Shown here piece by piece: positions 1-10,904 of a DNA stretch of 64,000 bases. The translations under genes and the position numbers were made by a program. Each line of letters opens with the position of its first letter. Position 1 is the first letter of the stretch. The notes beneath the pieces were generated by a model that saw nothing but the letters and a program-made list of their open reading frames with translations, was not told the DNA's origin and made no database searches. Location of the stretch: positions 6,219,600-6,283,599 of the forward strand of contig NC_056001.1 of the NCBI RefSeq assembly GCF_018446385.1, read 5' to 3'. Source of the DNA: Zingiber officinale. Taxonomy: Eukaryota; Streptophyta; Magnoliopsida; Zingiberales; Zingiberaceae.

Positions 1-306
1 CAAATGTTGGCATATTCCATTTTTCCTCAAGAGTAATCACATAAATCAAGGCCCAGAGTGCCTTAAAATTTATAAGAGAATACCAAAATCCCAACTTGGT
101 ATTTCTCTAGGTTTTCCCAATTTATGCCTTTTTAAGATAAAATCAATTTTCCACCGTTAGGCACATTTTACTCTTTCAAGGAGTAAATAATAATTCCATT
201 TCATTTTCAAAGGTTAACAAAAACCTTGAAAATGCTCCTTGAGTGTCAATTTCCTCAAAGTTGGGTTAACTACCCTTCTAATCGGAGTTGACACTCTCTA
301 ACCCAT

Positions 307-1917
307 CTATGGGGTAGAGAAGATGCTCCTAGGAACCCAACACCTATTGGTGCTCCTTGGATGCTCTAGGTACTCACTAGGGATAACTTCCCTAGATACC
401 TTCCTAGTAACCTTGTTGAGCTTCTTAGAAGCCTTGGTCACATTTTCTAGGTCAACTCTAGGGATAGCCTCTCTTGTGACCTTGTTAGTGACTTTCTTAG
501 ACTTCTTAGAAGTCTTAGTCACTTTGGTTGCAAAGATACTTCTAGGGATATCTTCCCTTGTATCTTGGACTTGACCTCTAGACTTAGGGTTTGTTCCATA
601 ACTATATGGAACTCTATGGTAAGTGGGCACATCCTTCTTAGCCTTTGGTTTGTATCCCAAACCTCTATGGCCATTTGATGGCTTTTGTACCCCTAAACCT
701 AGGTTATGCTCTTTTTGCCCTAATAGGATATTTTCCATCCTTTTTAGGGTCTTTTTCATTTTATCAAGTCTTGACCTCAAGACTTGATTTTCCATCACTA
801 AGTCCTTAGTTTTTGTTTTTCCATTAAGTTCATGAGCATTTTTGTTTCTAGGCTTGTAGCTACAATCCTTAGAGTTCTTGCCTAGACTTTTACCTACATT
901 CCTAGCCTTAGGTGTAGTAGTTTTGGCATGTAGGGCCACATGCTTTTCCTTAAAGCCCTCATGCTTCCTATTCTTATGGTAAATCGCATTAAAATGATAA
1001 AAGTTAGAACTATCATGCTTTTTACCATAATGTAAAGGGGTAGGCTCAATAAATGTTACCTTCTTCTTTACCTTGGAGGCTCCCCCTTGACTAATGCCTC
1101 CTTGAGCCTTGACCATCTTCTTCCCTTTGGGGCATTGACTTCGGTAATGCCCTTTTTGGTTGCAAGAAAAGCACACAATGTGCTCCTTGCTCCTTTTTGT
1201 TCCGGGGATGGTCTCCTTGGGCTTCTCCTTGCCCTTTTGTGCCACTTGGTCCTTCTTCTTGGCCAAGTTGGGACACTTGCTCTTGTAGTGCCCATTTTCC
1301 CTACACTCAAAACATATTATATGATTTTTATTTTTAATTGAAACATTTATACCTTCTTGTGTAGGGTTGGCACTTCCTCCTCCATTTGCTATTTCTTGAA
1401 TTTCGGAGGTGGCATCACCTTCTTCTTCTTCACTTGACCCGGATGTCGAAGCTTCTCCTTCTTCTTGATCCGGCGTCACCAAGGATTGCTCCCCCTCAAT
1501 CCTAGAGGTGGAGGCTTCATCATCTTGAACATGAAACAAGGAGTATGCTCCCTCCTTGTTCCCTTCGTTGCATTCCCTTGAGGATGAAGCTTCTTGGATT
1601 TCCTCTTCTTCGGAGGTTGAGCATCTCTCAACCTCGGAGTCCTCCTCTTGGTCTTGCTCCAAAGAGTCACCCTCTCTGGATTCTTCATGATCTTGTACAG
1701 TGGAGGGGATCTCTTTATGAAGCTTGTCCAATTTGCTCCATAATTCCTTTGCATCTTCAAATTCTCCAATTTTGCAAAGGATGGTGCTTGGCAATAAATT
1801 GACCAAAAGCTTGGTCACTTTGTCATTAGCCTCGCACCTTTGGACTTGCTCTTGGCTCCACTTGCTCCTCTTGAGAACTTTGCCCTTTGAATTTCTTGGA
1901 GCCTTGAAGCCTTCCAT
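307..1917 (-). CDS. Copia-type Gag polyprotein (nucleocapsid with two zinc knuckles)
   Basis: An uninterrupted 536-residue frame. Gag packages element RNA into cytoplasmic virus-like particles. The first 75 residues resemble the C-terminal part of the UBN2/gag-polypeptide domain of Copia elements, including a segment of the type ELWSKLDKLHKE. An acidic Ser/Glu-rich linker (about 75-175) follows. Two CCHC knuckles come next, at about residues 202-215 and 249-262, both of the form CxxCxxxGHYxxxCP. A long basic Lys/Arg-rich tail follows. The N-terminal half of the usual gag domain is missing, so the real start may lie upstream in a decayed region (1918-2164), or this may be a short Gag. No protease or integrase motif is seen downstream within the window. 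Confidence 0.75.
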   Translation of the reverse strand: MEGFKAPRNSKGKVLKRSKWSQEQVQRCEANDKVTKLLVNLLPSTILCKIGEFEDAKELWSKLDKLHKEIPSTVQDHEESREGDSLEQDQEEDSEVERCSTSEEEEIQEASSSRECNEGNKEGAYSLFHVQDDEASTSRIEGEQSLVTPDQEEGEASTSGSSEEEEGDATSEIQEIANGGGSANPTQEGINVSIKNKNHIICFECRENGHYKSKCPNLAKKKDQVAQKGKEKPKETIPGTKRSKEHIVCFSCNQKGHYRSQCPKGKKMVKAQGGISQGGASKVKKKVTFIEPTPLHYGKKHDSSNFYHFNAIYHKNRKHEGFKEKHVALHAKTTTPKARNVGKSLGKNSKDCSYKPRNKNAHELNGKTKTKDLVMENQVLRSRLDKMKKTLKRMENILLGQKEHNLGLGVQKPSNGHRGLGYKPKAKKDVPTYHRVPYSYGTNPKSRGQVQDTREDIPRSIFATKVTKTSKKSKKVTNKVTREAIPRVDLENVTKASKKLNKVTRKVSREVIPSEYLEHPRSTNRCWVPRSIFSTP

Positions 1918-2164
1918 TAGAGCAAATCATTGCTCTATCTCCATCATAAGAAAATTTTCGATTCTTGATTTCCAAGAATCGAAACTCGTAGAAGTGTATG
2001 GTGGAGCCACCCTTGTGTCAAAACCAAGTCCATCTTGGAATTGCATCTTGAAGTTGAGCTTGATAAAGTCTTGAACTTGAAGAATTTGCTCCAACTTCTT
2101 CACCCTCTAGCTTTTCTTGTTGTGCTTGACCCTTCCGGCGATGATTCCGGTGAAGAGCGGCCTC

Positions 2165-2176
2165 GCTCTGATACCA
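2165..2176 (-). promoter_or_regulatory. Primer-binding site (initiator tRNA-Met type)
   Basis: The minus strand reads TGGTATCAGAGC, the standard plant Copia primer site complementary to the tRNA-iMet 3' end. It lies two bases inside the LTR end at 2179 and fixes the element's orientation. The stretch 1918-2164, between this site and gag, is an untranslated leader with no clear feature. Confidence 0.9.
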
Positions 2177-2178
2177 CT

Positions 2179-3547
2179 TGTTAGGACCAAAAGTAGCTAG
2201 AGGGGGGGGGGGGGTGAATAGCTCGTCGCGTGCTCGTTGCTCGGCGTTGCTCGTTTCTTCTAAGATGTGCAGCGGAAAATGCGGAAACAAATCACACAAC
2301 GCTAACAAGGTTGGTTTACTTGGTATCCACCTCACAAGAGGTGACTAATCCAAGGATCCACACCACGCACGCACCCTCCACTATGAAAACACTCCTTTTC
2401 GGTAACTACCGAGGGCGGAGAAGCCCTACAAGACTCTCAGTACAAGAAGAAAGGAAAGGGAAACTAAATACAAGCGCAAAGCTTACAATGAGTACAGAAA
2501 ACCCTAACCCTAGCTTCTCTTCTTGCCTTTGATCCGCCTCTTGACTTGGAAAGCTTCCAAGATCCTTCAAGAACTGGCGATCTGATCTTTGAGAGCGCTG
2601 TGGAGAAGTTGGCGAAAGATCTGGAGTGAATCGGAGAAGAGATACCGAAGACAACGTCCGCCTGCGGCTATAAACCCGACGCAACGGTCGGATCCCGATC
2701 GATTCGAATGTTCCCAATCGATCGGGGAGGCTTTGGATCGATCCATGGATCGATCCAGAGCGCCTCTGTGCTCTGGAAAAATGCCTGGATCGATCCACGG
2801 ATCGATCCAGCGCTTATCGCGCGAAGCAGCCGCGTCCCAATCGATCCACTGATCGATTGGGACATCTGGATCGATCCACGGATCGATCCAGAGGCTCTCT
2901 GTTCGCTAGGAAAGGCTTGGATCGATCCACTGATCGATCCAGCTCCTGGATCGATCCCAAGCCTACCAAACCAACACCCGGTCAACCTTGACCCGTTGGT
3001 ACATCATGCCTAGCATCTGGTCACTCCTTTGACCTGCTAGGACTTCCCACCAAGTGTCTGGTCAATCCCTTTGACCCACTTGGACTTTTCTAGTCGTGCC
3101 AAGTATCCGGTCACTCCCTTGACCTACTTGGACTTCCACCAGATGTCTGGTCAACCTTGACCCATCTGGATTTCCTCATGCCAAGTATCCAGTCAATCCT
3201 TTGACCTACTTGGACTTCCCAACTCCAGATGTCCGATCATCCTTGATCCATCTGAATTTTCCCTTGCCTGGCTTCACTCACCAGGACTTTCACCTAGTTT
3301 CACTCACTAGGGTTTTCCATCTGCCTAGCTTCACTCACTAGGACTTTCCATCTGCCTAGCTTCACTCACTAGGACTTCCCATCTGCCTAGCTTCACTCAC
3401 TAGGACTTCCCAGTCAAGTATCCGGTCACTCCCTTGACCTACTTGACTCTTCTTCAATCAGTATCTTATTGTCAAACATCTAAACTCAAACCAAGACTCA
3501 GCTTGGTCAACCAGGTCAACCTTGACCTGAGGGATGTTGCACCAACA
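2179..3547 (-). repeat. 5' LTR of the Copia-type element, with U3 hairpin and palindrome arrays
   Basis: Runs from TGTTAGGACC to GCACCAACA on the plus strand (TG...CA). Read on the minus strand, it first has hairpin modules (about 3420 to 2995; stems such as CCTAG/CTAGG, CCTGG/CCAGG, CCAAGT/ACTTGG). Next come palindromes built on GGATCGATCC (about 2958 to 2695), then a TATA-like TTTATAG (2668-2674). A G13-type run near 2203 marks the region downstream of the promoter. The same order occurs in the solo LTR at 5944-7800, in the opposite orientation. Confidence 0.85.
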
Positions 3548-4478
3548 CTCTGGACGGCTGATGAGCAGTGTGCAGCCTCCGCTCGGAAGGGGGAGCCCGC
3601 TCGGTTGAAGTTTCCTTTCTTCGGGCTGCTTGGGCTTCCTCCACGTTGATGTATTCGTTGGCCCGGTGTAGCATATGGTCGTAGTCTCGGGGCGGCTTCT
3701 GAATGAGCGATCGGAAGAAATCCCCGTCCACGAGGCCTTGTGTGAAGGCATTCATCATAGTCTCCGAGGTGGCCGTAGGGATATCCATGGCCACCTTATT
3801 GAACCGCTGGATATAGGCTCGGAGCGATTCGCGGGCTTCTTGTTTGATGGCGAACAGACTGACACTAGTCTTCTGATAGCGCTGACTGCTTGCAAAGTGG
3901 TGAAGGAAGACCGTGCGGAAGTCTTTAAAACTTGTGATGGATCCGTCCGGCAACCTCCGAAACCACCGTTGAGCCGATCCCGAGAGGGTGGTAAGAAAAA
4001 CTCGATACTTCACTCCATCTGTGTATTGATGAAGAGTAGCTGTGTTGTCAAACTTACCCAAATGATCATCCAGGTCGGTAGTTCCATTGTATTCGCCGAT
4101 TGCCGGGGGCACATAGTGCTTCGGCATAGGGTCTTGTAGAATAGCATTTGTGAATTGACGGTTGATCCGTTCGGGCGAGGCATCCGCTCGGGTGGCTTTG
4201 CCTTTTCTGCTATCTCGTCTTGGTACTTCATCTGAAGAAGATCCTCGATCACGGTTAACGCCTACGGCTTCAGGGGTGCGGAATAGAGCCCGATGGAATG
4301 GCACCGTGGGCGGTGGTGCTTCCGCTCGGCCACCTGATGCTGATGTTGCTTGCTGCTCAATCCGATCGGCTTGCGACTTTTGTCTTTGTTCCACAAGCTT
4401 AGCGACTCTGGTTTCAATCAAAGCGTCGAGCTCCTCTGTGGAGAGCATCACCGAGTGCGGTCGTCCAGCTTCGTCCAT
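3548..4478 (-). pseudogene. Ty3/Tat Gag (Retrotrans_gag), truncated by insertion
   Basis: About 310 residues remain before the frame runs into the Copia LTR. An N-terminal acidic/Gln-rich region is followed from about residue 118 by the Retrotrans_gag core, with the block GSAQRWFRRLPDGSI and FRTVFLHHFASS, and later YIQRFNKVAMDIPTAT and AFTQGLVDGDFF. These match the conserved A-W-F and F-L-x-x-F pattern of Ty3-type capsid proteins. Start ATG at 4478. No zinc knuckle is reached before the break. The product is probably not functional because the element is split. Confidence 0.85.
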
Positions 4479-4523
4479 TGCTTCTGATCGGATGCAGGAG
4501 CGTTCCCACAGACGGCGCCAAAT

Positions 4524-5347
4524 TGATCCTGTCCGAAAGCTGACTCAACGGACACTGGGCACGTGGCACTCTCCAAGCGGCTAACGCAAATCTCTTGACT
4601 ATCCACACAAACCTCCGGCGAACCTGCACAAAAGTCGGGCCGAGAAGGAGTTCCCGGCGACGACCCTCCGACGCTCAAGTTAGATAAGCGAACAACGAAT
4701 AAGTGGCTCCAAGTCTCAAAGAATGCGTACCTCCGGTGAAGTGCGAGGCTCCTTATATAGAGCTGGGAAGGAGCTCATGCACACATACCGAGGCGAATAC
4801 GTGTCCCCAGTCCATACCTCAGTAAGGGCTTGTCAGCAAGCTTACCTGACACCATACTGCTACAGTCCAAGCACACCTTCGATGGGACAGCGGAACCCCT
4901 TGTCGTAAGATTTGGAGTATGGCCGGATTATAGAGCATGTCTGCTGTCAGAAGATGTCCCTTATCCTTTTCTCCTTATTCCATGCCGGGCATCCGGCCAG
5001 CACGCGCCTTACGTCCGGTCGGTCATATATAGTGGTCTACCTGGGAGATTCTAGGTAAGGTGCTCTGTGGAGGCTATTAGCAGTGTGCTACCTTATGGCT
5101 TCGGCCGAACGTGCCATCCGCTCGGCCCTTCGATCCTGTTCATTGAACGCCGGAACCCCGACTCCGGCCGGGGCGCCTTTTGCCAGCAGTTAGACACCGG
5201 TCGGCCGGCCGGGCGGTCGGCCTATCGATCCAACCCTTTCTCGGGCGTCCGGTCGTCCCTCCTTCTTCTATCGATCACCTGACCCTTTGACTTCCACGTG
5301 ACGTTGACTCCCCAGAACGGGGGTCCCCTGCCCTTACCGCTAGATCA
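4524..5347 (-). repeat. Tat LTR (824 bp)
   Basis: Begins TGATCCTGTCCG and ends TAGATCA on the plus strand, giving TG...CA with a TGATC terminal inverted repeat. It contains a minus-strand TATA box (CTATATAAGGAG, about 4754-4765) and GC-rich U3 sequence. The minus-strand 3' end, CTTTCGGACAGGATCA, is nearly the same as the end of the solo LTR at 31103-31995 (CTTTCGGACGGGATCA), so the two are related. Confidence 0.8.
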
Positions 5348-5371
5348 ATATATATATATATATATATATAT
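5348..5371. repeat. AT microsatellite
   Basis: A run of about 11 AT dinucleotides immediately outside the Tat LTR. Bases 5372-5560 are AT-rich with no gene seen. They may contain the degraded start of the Copia relic's 5' LTR, but this is not demonstrable. Confidence 0.9.
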
Positions 5372-6184
5372 TAACGTTATGAATATTACACATGGATATG
5401 CGGTGACTATAAATTTAGAGTTTAGATTTATGCTGAATCAAGTTGGCATGATCTATATAGTTGAAAATAAGATCGATTGAGGTAAAATTTATCTAAGTAA
5501 ATGAATCAATATTTTATCATCTGAATTTTTTTTTACTATATGTTTAAAAGTGTAATGAAATTATTAAATCATTAATGATTATTCTATAATATCTCAACAA
5601 TAATGACTATCATTAAATCTATTAATGATAATTATATAACATCTTGGTAATAATGATCGACATTAAACCCAATATTGAATGGTCATAACTCGGTCATTCA
5701 CTTTAGCCGGGGGGAGCCCTCCTATATAACGAAGCTAGACCTTAAGCAAAAAAAAGAAGCGAAAGCAATAGTAGAAGAATTTCTCCACCTTTATTCCTCG
5801 ATTCTTTTCTCTTAATCGTGCATTTGCTCGACTGAACTATTTGTGATAACACTCGGGTGTATTATTAGTTCGCTAAAAATAACCAATGCTTGGTTGTGTG
5901 CATGGCTTTTTTGTTGTATTTTGGGAAACAAACAAGTCGAGAGTGTTGGTGCAACCTTAGGTCAAGGTTGACCCGACTCGAGTTGACTTGACTCGAGTTG
6001 TATTTTGATGTTTGACTTGGGAAGATTGTCGGTGCAACCTTAGGTCGAGGTTGACCTAGTTGAGTTGCATGTTGATGTTTGACACTCGTGAGAGAGTTCT
6101 ATTCTTGATGTTTGACAAGAATAGGTGTTTGGGAGATTGTAGGTGCAACCTTAGGTCAAGGTTGACCTGGTTGACCTGATTCGG

Positions 6185-6662
6185 GAAAAGTCCAAGCAGG
6201 GAGCTTGGCACGCAAAAAGTCCAAGCATGGAGACTTGGCACTGGAAAAGTCCAAGCAGGGAGCTTGGCACGCGAAAAGTCCAAGTATGGAGACTTGGCAT
6301 TGGAAAAGTCCAAGCAGGGAGCTTGGCACGCGAAAAGTCCAAGTATGGAGACTTGGCACGGGAAAAGTCCAAGTATGGAGACTTGGCACTGGAAAAGTCC
6401 AAGTATGGAGACTTGGCACGGAGAAGTCCAAGCAGGGAGCTTGGCACGAGGGAAAGTCCTAACTGGGATGTTAGGCAGCTGGAAAGTCCTGGTGAGTGAA
6501 GCCAGGCAGTGGGAAAGTCCTAACTGGGATGTTAGGCAGTGTGGAAAGTCCTGGTGAGTGAAACCAGGCAGTGGGAAAGTCCTAACTGGGATGTTAGGCA
6601 GTGGGAAAGTCCTAACTGGGATGTTAGGCAGTTGGAAAGTCCTGGTGAGTGAAACCAGGCAA
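6185..6662 (+). repeat. Tandem hairpin array in the solo LTR (about 16 units)
   Basis: Units of about 28-32 bp, each starting GAAAGTCC or GAAAAGTCC, followed by a short inverted repeat. The first nine units have stem CCAAG/CTTGG (loops CAGGGAG or TATGGAGA). Later units have CCTAAC/GTTAGG (loop TGGGAT) or CCTGG/CCAGG (loop TGAGTGAAG). The stems change on both arms together, so pairing is kept. Larger modules with stems such as CTAAGTG and GCTAGCAGG-like pairs continue to about 6830. Confidence 0.85.
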
Positions 6663-6857
6663 GGGAAAATCCAGATGGATCAGGGATGATCGGACTTCTG
6701 GTGTTGAAAAGTCTAAGTGGGTCAAAGGGATTGACCGGACACTTAGCGGGGAGTGCTAGCAGGTCAAGGGAGTGACCGGATGCTAGGCATGATGTACCAA
6801 CAGGTCAAGGTTGACCGGATGTTGGTGTGGAAGCCTTAGGTTTAGGGCTGAAAAGTT

Positions 6858-7178
6858 TGGATCGGGCTGCAGACCGATCCAATGATACATGGCTCATCTG
6901 ATCGGTCTGGTGACCGATCAGTGACCGATCAGTATGCTACTGATGGTTATCTGATCGGTCTGGAGACCGATCAGAAGGAGATCAGTGGCAGCGGAGAAAG
7001 AAGCCTGATCGGTCCGTAGACCGATCAGGAGGTTCCCTGATCGGTCTGTGGACCGATCAGGAGGTTTCCTGATCGGTCCATGGACCGATCAGGGACGGAA
7101 CAGAAGCATAGGCTTCTTCCCTGATTGGTCTGCAGACCGATCAGGATGTTGCCTGATCGGTCCACAGACCGATCAGGG
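6858..7178 (+). promoter_or_regulatory. Palindrome array upstream of LTR TATA box
   Basis: At least seven copies of a roughly 24-bp inverted repeat, CTGATCGGTC - 4 bp - GACCGATCAG, with variable 4-bp centres (TGTG, CATG, CACA, TGCA). The array ends about 50 bp before TATAAAG (7232-7238), the distance expected for upstream promoter elements. Function is inferred from position only. Confidence 0.7.
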
Positions 7179-7812
7179 TTCTAGCCGTTGCGACGCAACG
7201 GCTAGTTTCTTCGCTGTTTCTTCTTCGCAGGTATAAAGGGGCTGAGAGCTTCTACAGGGATACTTCTTCTTCCTTCTGGAAGTTCTCTCCTGCCTGAAGC
7301 TTCTGCTTCTTCTGGTGCTCCGAGCTTTGCTGAGCTCAACCGCTGCTGAAGCTTCGCGTGAGCTTCCCCGACAGTTTTCTCGACTGGCTTGCTGTTGCAT
7401 CTGTCCGTGGAGTTGCTACTTCATCCGGGACCTCAGTCGACGAGAAGGCAAGCTTGTTTGTTTTACATTCATTTTGTTCTTGCTATTCTCTTGTACTCTT
7501 AGCTTGCTGTTGCAAGTGATTGTGGCGAGGTTTCTCCACCCACAAGGAGTTGATATTAGCCGGTTCTCCGGGGACTCATCCACCGACGGATTGATAGGGC
7601 TCGTCCACCTTACGGACACGCCGAGGAGTAGGAGTATCATCTCCGAACCTCGTACATCGCTGTGTTAAGGTTTGATTTTCTTCTCTTTCGTTTCTTTGTT
7701 GTATTTTCCGCTGCGCTAACCTAATCGTAGGAAGAAACGCGATCGATTTGGGGCGGCTATTCACACCCCCCTCTCTAGCCGAGTACGAAGGATCCCAACA
7801 GAGAGAACCTTG

Positions 7813-8715
7813 TGTTGGTCCCTTGGAGGGCGGCAAGAGGGGATGAATTGCCCTGCACAAAACATTGAATACCTTTCTCGAACTTTACAACTTAATTAAA
7901 ACTAACACTTTCATAAACAAGATTTAAACAACAAATTAAAGAGAGAAAGAGGCACCGAGGTTTACTTGATTTGCAATTAGAAGATTGTTAATCCAAAACG
8001 TTGAAAGCTTATTAAAGTCTCCTTTGGGCGAAGAAGCCTCTTACAACAGTTGACACACTGAATTACAAAGCTAAACTCAAATAGAATTGATTACAAGTGA
8101 TGTATTTAGCTTATGGGATCAAGATTGTATTTATAACCCTGATCGGGGCGCCTAGAAGGGTTCCAGGCGCTTGGACGTGGACATAATTTTATCCGTGTCG
8201 CATTGGATCGTAACAATGCGCGTTTGATAAGTTTTCTGGTTCAAGTGCCCGAACCAGGTTTGGATGCCCGGATCGGGGTGAACCGACCCGCGACTGCAGG
8301 CTCACACCCGAGGCGCCTTGACTGCCCCAAGTGATCCAGGTGTCCAGACTAGGGTCAACTCGGAGTTGACTTACTGTCCAGGTCTTCAGCTCTAGCTCTG
8401 CTCCAGAGGATTTCGGCCATCCGGGATAGAGCTCACCCGAACTCATTTTCCGGCCTTCTTGAGCAACCTTCCGCTCCTGCTTCTCGTCCCTCGGAACCGC
8501 TGTACGCTTCCTTCTCGCCTGCTAGCGTACTCTTCCTCAGCACTTCGTCATTCGGATGCACCGAGCCTGTCGACTCTCTCCCGTGTCATCCTTCTCGCTA
8601 ACTGCATCTTTCGCTCGACTTTCTGTGCTCCTAAGTTCCTGCACACTTAGATATAGGGCATCAAAACCTAACTTGACTTAGTTTATCACGTCAAAAATAT
8701 CACGAGGTACTTACA
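7813..8715 (-). repeat. 3' LTR of the gag-only element (903 bp)
   Basis: TGTTGGTCCC...GTACTTACA. On the minus strand a TATA box (TTATAAATAC, about 8128-8137) follows modules built on GGCGCC/GGGCGCC (8155-8350). This is the same palindromes-then-TATA order as in the other LTRs here, with yet another core. Confidence 0.85.
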
Positions 8716-10170
8716 ATCTCCCCATTTTTGATGTGAATAACCCAAATTAAGTTAGGGTTAACAAAAAATAAATAATAGAAAACTAGCAAGTACATATTTT
8801 ACAATTAAGAAAAAAATGTGCAAAAATTAATCCCCTAGACTTAACCTCTAGTTCTACCCTTTGATCACATTAAAAAAATAGAGTATTTTCATTAAAATAA
8901 TTTTAAAACAAATTTAAATCAGAGTGTGAGGGATAAAAATAAGGTGACTAACATCTAGAAAAATCATGAACTTTTAAATTTAAAAAATCTAGATTTTTAC
9001 AATTTATCAACTATTTAAAAAAATATGATTTAAAATTATTTTTAATTATTCAAAAATTTTGAGAATTTTTCTAACGGCTAAACTTAAATATCCAAAGCTA
9101 AAATAAAATTTTCAAGAAAAATTAAATTTAAGCAGTAATAAATTTTCTTCTACATTAGTTGAATTTTTAAAAGAAATTTTTAAAAATAGTTTTTAAGTTT
9201 GAAATTTTTTTAAAAATTTTCTAAGTATGTATTATAACAAGTAGCTTTGCAGAGAAAATAAATTTTCAAAAAATAACTATTAGAGAATTTTTAATATTAA
9301 AAATTTATATTTGGATAAATAATTAGAAAATTCACCAACGGTTAAAAAATTTCAAAAAAAAATTCATAGATAGAGAAAATGATAATATTTCACAAAAAGA
9401 TAAATTTTTGCAGAAATTAACTCGGTGAAATAATTTTAAATAAAAAATAGAAATTTGGTTGAAAAATTCATAGAAAAATAATATAACGATAAAAAATATT
9501 AATTTTTTTATATAGATAAGTAATGAAATCTTCTTACTCAGCAAAATTTGGATCAAATTTTTAATAGAAATTATGTAAAAACATTTATTTAGTCAATTCT
9601 AAAAAAATATTCAATCAATTCAAATGTAAGACATGCAAAAAATTTTTAATCTAAGCATGATTTTAAAACCCAAAATAGGTTCGTTCCTACTGAATTAATT
9701 AAAAAAAATTTAGAGATATATTTTGATGATAACTTTCTAATTTGACCCTTATGATATTTAAAATATCAAATTAGTCCTGAATTATTTCTAAAATTTGTAG
9801 GAAAAAAAGTTAAACATGTAGAATGCAGAATTTTTTTTAATTTTGTATTTGTTCTTTTAAAATTTTATTTTCTATTTTTACTTTGTCGAAATTCCCTAAT
9901 TGACAAGACATTGCTAAAGTTCCTTTTAACTCATTATTTTCTTTTAATAATTTTTTATTTTCTATTTATAATTTGCAAGTTATTTTTGACAATATTTTTA
10001 TAAATTTAAACAATTTATCCGGAGGTAGAGATCGTACTTGACTTACCTTGTCGATCTCAGACGCTCCCTTGAAGTGCTGCTTTCTTTTGACGTTGCTCCC
10101 CCTTCATCGATACTCTTGATGCACATGTCTGATAAGCTTGCTTCGTCTTCTTCTTCTTGGTGACTTGCCA
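8716..10170. other. AT-rich internal region of the gag-only element, no gene seen
   Basis: Very A/T-rich with many short T and A runs and stop codons in all frames. The polypurine tract is at its left edge. At 10020-10170 a more GC-balanced stretch appears, but I recognise no domain in it. Confidence 0.6.
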
Positions 10171-10904
10171 TTAGCGCAAGTCCGATGTAGGCTTCAATTT
10201 TTTATTCTAATGAAGTTTTGTCCCACATCGCCTTTAGGTTCTTGTGCCTTTTTTGGATTGGTCACTTGTCTTTGCTTGTATCCTTATCCTTGTCTTTGTT
10301 TTATAGTTTTGGATAGTTGTCTTTGTTAGTAATTAGCCCTAAGAGCCAATCATGAGATGATTAGGCCTTTTGGTTACTAATTGAGTTCGACTCAAATGAA
10401 CCCACTCATTGGATTGAGCCCAATCTGAATTAGACACATTGGATTAATGGGTTAGACTTATTGGGTTATTGGATTAATGGTTAATTCAATATAATAAATC
10501 CAACCTATTAAGAGGAATACAAAGAGACAAAAACCCTTGGTATTCATTAGATGAATATAAATAGGTTTTTATCATTTATTTTTCATAAGATGAATTAGAT
10601 GAAGAAAAGGTGACTCTTGATCTCCCTCTCCCTCCTTCTCCTTCCTCCATGGTCGATTCTTCAAGATTGGTCAAATCATTCTTCTTGCTAGCACAAGAAA
10701 ATGGTTCTTCTCCGAAGGCTTCGTTCGTGCGATGAACGAAGGATATGTTCGTGTGGATACCATAGAGGCGCAGACGCTTGAACGCGCTGAGATCTGGATC
10801 CAAAGAAAATGTTGCTGTCGGGATTGCGAAGGGCACACAACAAAGGTATAATCCTATCATGTAGCTTAGCATAGATTATTGCCATGAAAATTGTTTCTTC
10901 CCTT
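10171..10904. other. Unassigned segment with a plus-strand TATA motif
   Basis: Contains GAATATAAATAGG (about 10552-10564) followed by a pyrimidine-rich leader and ATGGTCGATTC (10649). The architecture is LTR- or promoter-like, but I find no matching partner LTR and no recognisable product. Confidence 0.3.

Larger units (their letters stand above)
1..3547 (-). mobile_element. Copia-type LTR retrotransposon, 5' half
   Basis: Read on the minus strand, the order is LTR (3547 to 2179), a primer-binding site and a gag ORF. The pol region and second LTR would lie beyond base 1. At 3547 the element ends in CA and abuts the gag coding sequence of a Ty3/Tat element, so it inserted there. The TSD would be the CTCTG after 3547, but its partner is outside the window. 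Bases 1-306 are AT-rich sequence following gag with no recognisable domain. Confidence 0.8.
3548..5347 (-). mobile_element. Ty3/Gypsy Tat-lineage retrotransposon, 5' part
   Basis: On the minus strand: an LTR (5347 to 4524), a primer site containing TTTGGCGCCGTCTGTGGGAA just inside it, and a gag ORF cut at 3547 by the Copia element. The rest must lie beyond that element, outside the window. TGGCGCC-type primer sites and a Retrotrans_gag domain are typical of Tat/Ogre/Retand elements. Confidence 0.8.
5944..7800 (+). mobile_element. Solo LTR (1857 bp) with TSD GAGAG
   Basis: Starts TGTTGGTGCAACC, ends GGATCCCAACA, and is flanked by GAGAG at 5939-5943 and 7801-7805. The site without the insertion is visible at 32352-32361 (CGAGAGAACC). 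No internal sequence is present, so it arose by LTR-LTR recombination. TATAAAG lies at 7232-7238. Downstream sequence around 7770 (ACACCCCCCTCTCTAG) is the counterpart of the G-run region of the 2179-3547 LTR. Confidence 0.9.

Noticed and set aside
2708..3013. Repetitive plus- and minus-strand ORFs with IDPRIDP-type peptides
   Set aside because: They are translations of the GGATCGATCC palindrome array in the LTR.
6056..6557. Repeat-protein ORFs in several frames
   Set aside because: They arise from the hairpin array of the solo LTR, open in several frames because the unit length is a near multiple of three.
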